From Bacillota bacterium (lineage in GTDB: Bacteria; Bacillota; Bacilli; Alicyclobacillales; SLC66), in contig JAJZAS010000046.1 of the NCBI GenBank assembly GCA_021799325.1, forward strand, positions 1 to 9,227: a stretch of 9,227 nucleotides of DNA, written 5' to 3'. This document shows, piece by piece, positions 1 through 5,684 of the stretch. Numbering within the stretch: position 1 is the stretch's first letter; the number at the start of each line of letters is the position of its first letter. The notes below the pieces were generated by a model, which ran no database searches, had not been told where the DNA came from, and worked only from the letters and a program-made list of their open reading frames with translations. The translations under genes were made by a program, and so were the position numbers.

Positions 1-1637
1 TTGTACAGCAAATAAAGCATCAGCAACGTCATCGCGTCACGATTGATCGTGACTCCGTTCGTGAGATGGAAAAATTAAAGGCCTTGCGGGCGGTCAGTCT
101 CACTGAACCTTTGGCAGAAAAAGCAAGGCCTATGAAACTATCGGATATAGTTGGCCAAGAAGAAGGTTTGCGGGCACTTCGCGCCACGCTTTGTGGTCCG
201 AATCCGCAGCACGTCATTATTTACGGGCCGCCTGGAGTTGGGAAGACAGCCGCCGCTCGCGTGGTGTTGGAAGAGGCCAAGCGCATGACTTATTCGCCTT
301 TTCGTCAGGAGGCTGTTTTTTGTGAAATGGACGCGACAACTGCACGTTTTGATGAACGGGGCATTGCAGATCCGCTGATCGGCTCGGTGCACGATCCCAT
401 CTATCAGGGAGCAGGGTCCATGGGGGTGGCAGGGATTCCTCAACCTAAACCTGGTGCCGTAACCAAAGCGCACGGAGGCATTCTTTTTATTGATGAAATC
501 GGTGAATTGCACCCCATTCAAATCAACAAACTGTTAAAGGTGCTGGAAGATCGCAAAGTGTTTTTTGAGAGCGCCTATTACAATCAGGATGACGCTAACA
601 TTCCCCAACACATTCATGACATTTTTCAAAATGGGTTGCCAGCGGATTTTCGACTGGTGGGGGCTACTACGAGAAACCCGGAAGATCTGCCACCTGCCAT
701 TCGCTCTCGCTGCATCGAGGTGTTTTTCCGACCACTCGTGCCTGATGAGATCACGGAAATCGTCCGAAAAGCAGCTAAAAAAGTCCAACTTCAAATGACG
801 GAGGCCGCGGTGATGGCGGTTAAGCGCTATGCGACCAATGGCAGAGATGCAGTGAACATGGTCCAACTCTCCGCAGGCATCGCCATGGTAGAAAATAGAC
901 TGGAAATTGACGAAGCCGATGTGGAGTGGGTGGCCGAGAGCAGTCAATTACCGCCGCGTCCAGAAAAGCACATCGGTACGGAATCGCAGGTGGGTGTGGT
1001 GAACGGCCTCGCAGTCATTGGTCCTATGTCCGGAATCCTACTTGAGATTGAAGCGGTGGCCAGAAAATCACTCGTGGCGGGTCATGGCAAGGTGAGCGTG
1101 ACGGGAGCCGTAGAGGAAGAGGAAATAAACGGCGGAAAACGAGTGATCAAACGGCGTAGCATGGTGATGGGATCGCTGGATAATGCGATGACCGCACTCA
1201 AAAATATTATGCCTGTCCATTTGCAAGATTATGACATTCATCTGAACTTCCCAGGGGGAATTCCGGTGGATGGTCCATCAGCAGGAATATCCATGGCAAT
1301 CGCGATTTATTCGGCTGTGATGGAAGTGCCGATCGACCATCAGGTAGCAATGACAGGAGAAGTGTCGTTAAAAGGCGATGTCAAACCGGTAGGTGGGATC
1401 TTGGCAAAATTGGACGCGGCAAGGCGTTCTGGTGTGAAACGCGTCATTCTCTCTGCAGAACAGGTGGAACGGAACATGTCGAGCCTTGGCGCAGGGCTTG
1501 AGGTTCACTTTGTCCATAAGTTGGAGGATGCGATTGCGTTGGCGGTGACCAAAGAACCGGCTACCTCTGCGAAAGAAAAGCAAGTACCTCTGGTGCCGAT
1601 CGCTCCTACCGCGATTGCGCAGGGGGGGATTTGTTAG
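1..1637 (+). CDS. lonB: ATP-dependent protease LonB (5' partial)
   Basis: LonB-type AAA+ serine protease, which degrades proteins using ATP; in Bacillus it is membrane-associated and expressed in the forespore. The frame is open to the left edge (first whole codon at 3). Residues encoded before the ATG at 66 (RVTIDRDSVRE) match the conserved LonB N-terminal region as I recall it from B. subtilis, and no good Shine-Dalgarno precedes that ATG. The true start and the N-terminal membrane anchor therefore lie outside the window. Numbering from the ATG at 66: Walker A GPPGVGKT with K60, Walker B LFIDE with D143-E144, sensor 1 ATTRNP, arginine-finger segment PAIRSRC, then a Lon protease domain with catalytic S405 (DGPSAG) and K448 (GGILAK). 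The 43-residue Ser-Lys spacing is that of Lon. The Pro/Ala-rich C-terminal tail looks unconserved. The stop is followed 57 nt later by lonA. Confidence 0.95.
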   Translation, partial: VQQIKHQQRHRVTIDRDSVREMEKLKALRAVSLTEPLAEKARPMKLSDIVGQEEGLRALRATLCGPNPQHVIIYGPPGVGKTAAARVVLEEAKRMTYSPFRQEAVFCEMDATTARFDERGIADPLIGSVHDPIYQGAGSMGVAGIPQPKPGAVTKAHGGILFIDEIGELHPIQINKLLKVLEDRKVFFESAYYNQDDANIPQHIHDIFQNGLPADFRLVGATTRNPEDLPPAIRSRCIEVFFRPLVPDEITEIVRKAAKKVQLQMTEAAVMAVKRYATNGRDAVNMVQLSAGIAMVENRLEIDEADVEWVAESSQLPPRPEKHIGTESQVGVVNGLAVIGPMSGILLEIEAVARKSLVAGHGKVSVTGAVEEEEINGGKRVIKRRSMVMGSLDNAMTALKNIMPVHLQDYDIHLNFPGGIPVDGPSAGISMAIAIYSAVMEVPIDHQVAMTGEVSLKGDVKPVGGILAKLDAARRSGVKRVILSAEQVERNMSSLGAGLEVHFVHKLEDAIALAVTKEPATSAKEKQVPLVPIAPTAIAQGGIC

Positions 1638-1663
1638 ACAAAGCCATCTAATTTCGATACAAT
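1635..1663 (+). promoter_or_regulatory. Probable sigma-A promoter of lonA
   Basis: TAGACA (1635-1640, 5 of 6 to TTGACA) and TACAAT (1658-1663, 5 of 6 to TATAAT) are separated by exactly 17 nt. The predicted transcription start is near 1670, just before the lonA ribosome binding site. The -35 overlaps the lonB stop codon. This would let lonA-engB be transcribed independently of lonB, as expected if lonB is a developmental gene. No CtsR-type or CIRCE heat-shock operator is visible here. It is a prediction from consensus match and spacing. Confidence 0.55.
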
Positions 1664-1679
1664 GCGATGAGATATACGC

Positions 1680-1688
1680 AAGGAGGTG
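1680..1688 (+). promoter_or_regulatory. Strong Shine-Dalgarno of lonA (decides the start)
   Basis: AAGGAGGTG is a near-perfect complement of the 16S rRNA 3' end. GGAGG ends at 1686, leaving 8 nt to the GTG at 1695. The other in-frame GTG at 1686 lies inside this site, so it cannot be the start it would serve. Confidence 0.85.
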
Positions 1689-1694
1689 CGCTTT

Positions 1695-4022
1695 GTGGAT
1701 CTTACAACGGTGAATGAGAAAACCCTGCCGCTCTTGCCACTGCGCGGATTGCTTGTTTTCCCTTCAATGGTTATCCACCTGGATGTGGGAAGGGATAAAT
1801 CCATTCGTGCTCTGGACAAGGCGATGGTGGATGATCACCTCATCCTGCTCTCCACGCAAAAGGATACACAGGCTGAAGAACCTGATCCAGAAGACATATA
1901 CAAGATTGGCACCTTGGCCCGTGTGAAACAAATGATGAAACTCCCTAACGGCACACTTCGCGTACTTGTTGAAGGCTTAAAGCGGGCAAAAATCGACGAT
2001 TTTTCTGACCTGGACGAGTACTTTGAAGTTCGCGCTGTGATTATGGAAGAACAGGACTCTCATGATCCTGAGATAGGCGCATTGATGCATGCTGTCGTAG
2101 AGCAGTACGAAACGTATTTGAAGCTGTCCAAAAAGAACAACTCAGAAATGAGCGCGGCAATTGCGGACATTGAAGATCCAGGAAGGCTGGCGGATGCCAT
2201 CGCTTCCAACCTTTCTTTAAAAATGAAGGACAAGCAGGCGATCCTTGAGGCTGTCAATGTCTCGACTCGTCTTGAAAGGTTACTCCAAATCTTGTCCAAT
2301 GAGCAAGAAGTGCTGGAACTCGAGAAAAAAATCAACCAACGCGTCCGTAAACAAATGGAGCGCACACAAAAAGAGTACTATTTGCGCGAACAGATGAAAG
2401 CCATTCAAAAGGAACTTGGCGACAAGGACGGGCGCCAAAGTGAGGTCGACGAGCTTCGCGATCAGCTTGCGAAGTCCGCGATGCCAGATACCGTCAAGGA
2501 GCGAGTCGGCAAGGAAATTGACCGCCTCGAAAAAGTGCCACAGTCCTCGGCGGAAGGTTCCGTTATTCGCACTTACATCGATTGGCTGTTGACGATTCCT
2601 TGGGAAGCCACGGACGATGTGTTGATTGATATGGAAAAAGCGCAAGATACGCTGGACGAGGATCATTACGGCCTTCAGAAAGTAAAGGAGAGAATCCTCG
2701 AGTATCTGGCGGTACAAAAACTGGCCGGAGAGCACAAGGGACCAATTTTGTGTCTCGTAGGGCCTCCTGGTGTCGGTAAAACCTCACTCGCTAAGTCTGT
2801 GGCGCGCGCGCTTGATCGCAAGTTTGTCCGCGTATCCCTTGGCGGAGTGCGTGATGAAGCGGAAATTCGCGGTCACCGACGCACTTACGTGGGGTCTTTA
2901 CCTGGCAGGATCATTCAGGGAATGAAAACAGCCGGTGTGGTCAATCCGGTATTTCTACTAGATGAGATCGACAAAATGGCGCACGATTTTCGAGGGGATC
3001 CATCCTCCGCCATGCTTGAGGTGCTGGATCCTGAGCAAAACAGCACGTTTAGTGATCACTATATCGAGGTGCCCTACGATCTTTCCAAGGTGATGTTTAT
3101 CACGACAGCAAACAATGCGTATGCCATTCCTCAACCGTTATTGGATAGGATGGAAACCATTTTTATATCAGGGTATACAGAGGTTGAAAAACTGCGGATT
3201 TCCATGGAGTACCTCTTGCCAAAACAACGTGCTGCTCACGGGTTGAGTAAGGATAAAATGCAAATTGGCGAAGAGACCATGCTAAAGGTGATCAGGGAGT
3301 ACACAAGAGAAGCGGGCGTGCGTAGCTTAGAGCGACAGATTGCGGCATTGTGCCGTAAAGCGGCAAAGCAGATCGTGATGGGTGAAAAAAAGCGCGTCAC
3401 GATCACCTCGCGCAACTTGGAAAAAATGCTGGGACCATCGCGCTATAGGTACGGTGTGGTCGAGGAACAGGATCAAGTTGGGGTGGCAACTGGCCTGGCA
3501 TGGACGGAAGCGGGCGGCGATACGCTTGCCATTGAAGTGTCGGTTGTTGAAGGAAAAGGCAAATTGACCATCACCGGACAACTTGGTGATGTGATGAAGG
3601 AATCCGCGCAAGCGGCAATCTCCTATGTCCGCTCACGGCTTCACGAGCTTGATTTGCCGCTTGATCTGATGGATATACGCGATATCCACATCCATGTACC
3701 AGAAGGGGCCATTCCTAAAGACGGACCGTCTGCGGGAATCACCATGGCTACCGCTTTGGCATCAGCTCTTTCAGGCAGAGCCATCCGCAAAGAGGTGGCG
3801 ATGACAGGAGAAATCACGCTGCGCGGCCGCGTGCTACCCATTGGCGGAGTGAAAGAAAAATCGCTCAGCGCTCATCGAGCAGGTATCAAGACGATTTTGC
3901 TGCCGATTGACAATCGCAAAGACGTAGAGGATATTCCGGAAAGTGTGCGCGAGGATCTGAAGATTATTTTTGTCAGCCATATGGATGAAGTGTTGAAAAA
4001 TGCGCTGGTGGAACGTTCATGA
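1695..4022 (+). CDS. lonA: ATP-dependent protease LonA
   Basis: Cytosolic Lon protease, a hexameric AAA+ machine that degrades misfolded and specific regulatory proteins. I start it at GTG 1695 because the Shine-Dalgarno covers the upstream GTG 1686; this gives 775 residues, normal for bacterial LonA. Order of domains: N-terminal substrate-binding domain (about 1-200, beginning near the typical LPLLPLRG motif), a charged helical/coiled-coil stretch (about 205-260, containing EYYLREQMKAIQKELG), an AAA+ module with Walker A GPPGVGKT (K362), Walker B FLLDEID (D423-E424), sensor 1 TTAN and sensor-2 GVRSLERQ, then the protease domain with the catalytic dyad S679 (KDGPSAG) and K722 (GGVKEK). All key residues are present. 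It is probably transcribed from its own promoter after lonB and is translationally coupled to engB by a 4-nt ATGA overlap. Confidence 0.97.
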   Translation: MDLTTVNEKTLPLLPLRGLLVFPSMVIHLDVGRDKSIRALDKAMVDDHLILLSTQKDTQAEEPDPEDIYKIGTLARVKQMMKLPNGTLRVLVEGLKRAKIDDFSDLDEYFEVRAVIMEEQDSHDPEIGALMHAVVEQYETYLKLSKKNNSEMSAAIADIEDPGRLADAIASNLSLKMKDKQAILEAVNVSTRLERLLQILSNEQEVLELEKKINQRVRKQMERTQKEYYLREQMKAIQKELGDKDGRQSEVDELRDQLAKSAMPDTVKERVGKEIDRLEKVPQSSAEGSVIRTYIDWLLTIPWEATDDVLIDMEKAQDTLDEDHYGLQKVKERILEYLAVQKLAGEHKGPILCLVGPPGVGKTSLAKSVARALDRKFVRVSLGGVRDEAEIRGHRRTYVGSLPGRIIQGMKTAGVVNPVFLLDEIDKMAHDFRGDPSSAMLEVLDPEQNSTFSDHYIEVPYDLSKVMFITTANNAYAIPQPLLDRMETIFISGYTEVEKLRISMEYLLPKQRAAHGLSKDKMQIGEETMLKVIREYTREAGVRSLERQIAALCRKAAKQIVMGEKKRVTITSRNLEKMLGPSRYRYGVVEEQDQVGVATGLAWTEAGGDTLAIEVSVVEGKGKLTITGQLGDVMKESAQAAISYVRSRLHELDLPLDLMDIRDIHIHVPEGAIPKDGPSAGITMATALASALSGRAIRKEVAMTGEITLRGRVLPIGGVKEKSLSAHRAGIKTILLPIDNRKDVEDIPESVREDLKIIFVSHMDEVLKNALVERS

Positions 4023-4627
4023 TCATTAGGTCTGCTGAATTCATCATTTCAGCGGTGAGGCAAGAACAATACCCGCTAGGTGAAGAACGGGAAATTGTCT
4101 TTGTTGGCCGCTCCAATGTGGGCAAGTCGTCACTCATCAACAAGCTACTGGGTCGGCGCAAGCTGGCGCACATCTCGAGTAATCCTGGGAAAACCCAGAC
4201 CATCAATTTTTATCACATCAACGAGTCGTTTTATTTTGTCGATCTCCCTGGCTATGGCTATGCCAAAGTGGCAAAGGAATTGCGAAATACTTGGGGCCCA
4301 ATGATTGAGGAGTATTTTATCAAAAGGGCCAATCTGGCACTGGTTTTGATGCTTGTTGATATTCGCCACGCTCCTTCGAAATTGGATGTGGCCATGGCGG
4401 AGTGGTTGCAGCATATTGATCGTCCGTTCCTAGTGGTTGCGACAAAAGCGGACAAGATATCGCACGGTGCACAGGCAAAACAAGCAAGCCTCATTCGTAA
4501 AGAATTGGGGATCCATGCATCGTCGCTAATTTTGACCTCGTCTGAAACGGGATATGGCATGGAAGGACTATGGGAACGAATGGAACAGGCTATAGGAGTG
4601 ACGGGCAATCCTGATCAGGTGGACTGA
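4019..4627 (+). CDS. engB: Ribosome-biogenesis GTP-binding protein YsxC/EngB
   Basis: TrmE-Era-EngA-EngB family GTPase needed for late assembly of the 50S subunit; essential in B. subtilis (YsxC). The product has 202 residues, close to the usual 195 or so. GTPase motifs visible: G1 GRSNVGKSS (residues 30-38), G2 threonine in the NPGKTQTINF stretch (about 55-64), G3 DLPGYG (75-80), G4 TKADK (142-146) and G5-like SSETG near 173. The ATG overlaps the lonA stop (ATGA), with a modest ribosome binding site GGTGG 7 nt upstream, so expression is probably coupled to lonA. Its 3' end overlaps the convergent transporter gene by 13 nt, and no terminator with a U-tract is visible after it. Confidence 0.96.
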   Translation: MIIRSAEFIISAVRQEQYPLGEEREIVFVGRSNVGKSSLINKLLGRRKLAHISSNPGKTQTINFYHINESFYFVDLPGYGYAKVAKELRNTWGPMIEEYFIKRANLALVLMLVDIRHAPSKLDVAMAEWLQHIDRPFLVVATKADKISHGAQAKQASLIRKELGIHASSLILTSSETGYGMEGLWERMEQAIGVTGNPDQVD

Positions 4628-5517
4628 TGGATTGCCTTTTCCTGTCCGCCAAGTTCTGCGACGAGCATGCCAATGAGGATCATGGCGCTCCCCACTAGCG
4701 CAAGTGGGGTCATTACTTCATGGATGAGCACATAGGCAGATAACGCGGCAAATACCGGTTCCATGGAAAAAACCAGCGCCGTGCGTGTAGCGGTAGTGAA
4801 TTTTTGGAAAAACATCTGCACAAGATAGGCAAGTAGTGTAGCGAGTAAGATGCATACCCAAAGCGCGTTGATCACTGTCCAATTGGTAAGGGAATGCAAA
4901 CTTTGAGTGATGTTTGCGTGGGTGATCAGCCCTGCGATGATGGATAGTACACCAACCATCGTGATTTGTATCGCTGTCATTGGTAGTGAGGCAAATTGAT
5001 TGGCGTGCTTACCAACCACGACAATTTGCATAGCAAAAGAAATCGCACACAGAAATTCAAGCAGATCTCCAATATTAAAGCTGCCTGCGTGATCGAAGGT
5101 GAGGAAAAAAAGTCCTACCGTGGCCAGTGCCACGCCTATCCATGCCCAGCGAGTGGGCAAATGGCGCAGGACAAATATAGAAAAGACCGGTACCAACACG
5201 ACATTCAGGCCAGTGATGAAGCCTGCTTTGCCAGGCGATGTATACAAAAGGCCAATCGTTTGAAAGGCGTAGCCGGCAAATAGCCAAATGCCCATCCAAC
5301 TGGCCGCTTTCCACATCTGCCAATTGGATAATGTCTTTCGAAGCGTGGGGATGAGAAGTACTGGAATGAATAGTAAAATTCCGGAAATAAAAAAACGCAG
5401 GGCTAGAAATGAGAACACGGGGATCTGTTCGATGGCGTCTTGCACCATTACGAAAGTGGCTCCCCAAACTAGTGCGACTAAGAGCAGAATACTGTCGGCA
5501 ATGATGCGTTTAAGCAA
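4615..5517 (-). CDS. EamA/DMT-family membrane transporter
   Basis: Drug/metabolite transporter superfamily protein with two EamA repeats and about ten hydrophobic helices; substrate unknown (members export amino acids, metabolites or toxic compounds). I choose the TTG at 5517 (300 residues): it has an AAGGGG ribosome binding site 10 nt upstream, and the protein then starts as MLKRIIADSILLLVALVWGATF, typical of the family. The longer frame reaches a TTG at 5574 but would add 19 hydrophilic residues and begin upstream of the predicted transcription start. Visible hallmarks are the first-repeat VWGATF and LRFFISG, and in the second repeat SMEPVFAALSAY followed by the GSAMILIG helix. The gene interrupts the otherwise conserved engB-hem order on the opposite strand; nothing indicates a direct role in heme synthesis. 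Only family-level naming is justified. Confidence 0.9.
   Translation of the reverse strand: MLKRIIADSILLLVALVWGATFVMVQDAIEQIPVFSFLALRFFISGILLFIPVLLIPTLRKTLSNWQMWKAASWMGIWLFAGYAFQTIGLLYTSPGKAGFITGLNVVLVPVFSIFVLRHLPTRWAWIGVALATVGLFFLTFDHAGSFNIGDLLEFLCAISFAMQIVVVGKHANQFASLPMTAIQITMVGVLSIIAGLITHANITQSLHSLTNWTVINALWVCILLATLLAYLVQMFFQKFTTATRTALVFSMEPVFAALSAYVLIHEVMTPLALVGSAMILIGMLVAELGGQEKAIHQST
4685..4709. other. Overlapping alternative stem-loops after engB
   Basis: CCCCACT (4690-4696) pairs with AGTGGGG (4703-4709) around a 6-nt loop. The same segment can instead fold GCGCT (4685-4689) with AGCGC (4697-4701). The two stems share bases spatially and are expected to be alternatives. The site is about 60 nt after the engB stop and inside the 3' part of the transporter gene. 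No T-run follows on either strand, so it is not a standard intrinsic terminator; its role, if any, is unknown. Confidence 0.3.
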
Positions 5518-5527
5518 TGTGGTAAAA

Positions 5528-5533
5528 CCCCTT
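5528..5533 (-). promoter_or_regulatory. Ribosome binding site of the EamA gene
   Basis: Read on the minus strand this is AAGGGG, 10 nt before the TTG at 5517. It is the only purine-rich site near a plausible start and is the reason for choosing 5517 over the upstream TTG at 5574. Confidence 0.55.
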
Positions 5534-5553
5534 TTTGGCAAATGCGAAGGTAA

Positions 5554-5588
5554 TGAAACTATTTTATAATACAATAATTATAGTTTCA
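5554..5588. repeat. Perfect 9-bp inverted repeat, candidate operator
   Basis: TGAAACTAT (5554-5562) and ATAGTTTCA (5580-5588) are exact reverse complements separated by 17 nt. The arms overlap the -10 and -35 of the minus-strand promoter and lie about 50-80 bp upstream of the predicted hemA transcription start. The repeat is upstream of both predicted transcripts, so it would act as DNA (a protein-binding site) rather than as an RNA hairpin. I cannot assign it to a known regulator family. Confidence 0.5.
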
Positions 5589-5589
5589 A
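5561..5589 (-). promoter_or_regulatory. Probable sigma-A promoter of the EamA gene
   Basis: On the minus strand TTGAAA (5589-5584, 5 of 6 to consensus) is followed after 17 nt by TAAAAT (5566-5561, 5 of 6). The predicted transcription start is near 5554, leaving a leader of about 35 nt before TTG 5517. An inverted repeat lies exactly over both promoter elements. Confidence 0.5.
5569..5583. promoter_or_regulatory. Weak PerR-box-like sequence
   Basis: ATACAATAATTATAG matches the 7-1-7 Per box (TTATAATNATTATAA) at 11 of 14 specified positions. PerR is known to repress the hemA operon in B. subtilis, which is the reason to mention it. The region is so AT-rich that a match of this quality can arise by chance, and its position relative to the hemA promoter is distant. 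Confidence 0.22.
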
Positions 5590-5598
5590 AAAGCGGTC

Positions 5599-5612
5599 AA
5601 GAAAAATTTCTT
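5599..5612. repeat. Short inverted repeat at the hemA -35 region
   Basis: AAGAAA (5599-5604) and TTTCTT (5607-5612) form a perfect 6-2-6 palindrome where the hemA -35 element would be expected. It could be a regulator site or simply part of A/T tracts near the promoter. Confidence 0.25.
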
Positions 5613-5619
5613 TTTTCTT

Positions 5620-5628
5620 TGGTATAAT
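5620..5628 (+). promoter_or_regulatory. Extended -10 promoter of hemA
   Basis: TGG followed by TATAAT (5623-5628) is a perfect -10 with the TGn extension. No good -35 is found 16-18 nt upstream, where the sequence is an A-rich tract and a small palindrome. The predicted transcription start is near 5635, giving a leader of about 50 nt to the TTG at 5685. This places the in-frame TTG at 5631 before the transcript begins. Confidence 0.6.
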
Positions 5629-5672
5629 AATTGAAATGTAATCGTGATGAGTATAGTGACATCTTTTTTATT

Positions 5673-5680
5673 GGGGATGA
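5673..5680 (+). promoter_or_regulatory. Ribosome binding site of hemA
   Basis: GGGGATGA, with GGGG ending 8 nt before TTG 5685, is a moderate Shine-Dalgarno. It supports the start at 5685, which also aligns with the N-termini of other HemA proteins (MKILLVGINYRTAPV). Confidence 0.55.
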
Positions 5681-5684
5681 AGAG

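Noticed and set aside
138..947. Minus-strand open frames opposite lonB
   Set aside because: These are shadow frames with His/Arg/Cys-rich, low-plausibility translations opposite strongly conserved AAA+ motifs.
1634..1695. Heat-shock operator (CIRCE or CtsR box) ahead of lonA
   Set aside because: Neither the CIRCE arms nor a GGTCAAA-type repeat is present in the gap.
4996..5569. Plus-strand open frames opposite the EamA gene (4996-5283 and 5288-5569)
   Set aside because: They are antisense to a clear membrane-protein gene, have no recognisable motifs and show no convincing ribosome binding sites.
5517..5574. Longer N-terminus for the EamA transporter from TTG 5574
   Set aside because: It adds 19 non-family residues, has no ribosome binding site and starts upstream of the predicted transcript start; TTG 5517 fits better.
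5629..5684. Riboswitch or T-box in the hemA leader
   Set aside because: The leader is only about 50 nt, with no conserved T-box or riboswitch core and no terminator stem.
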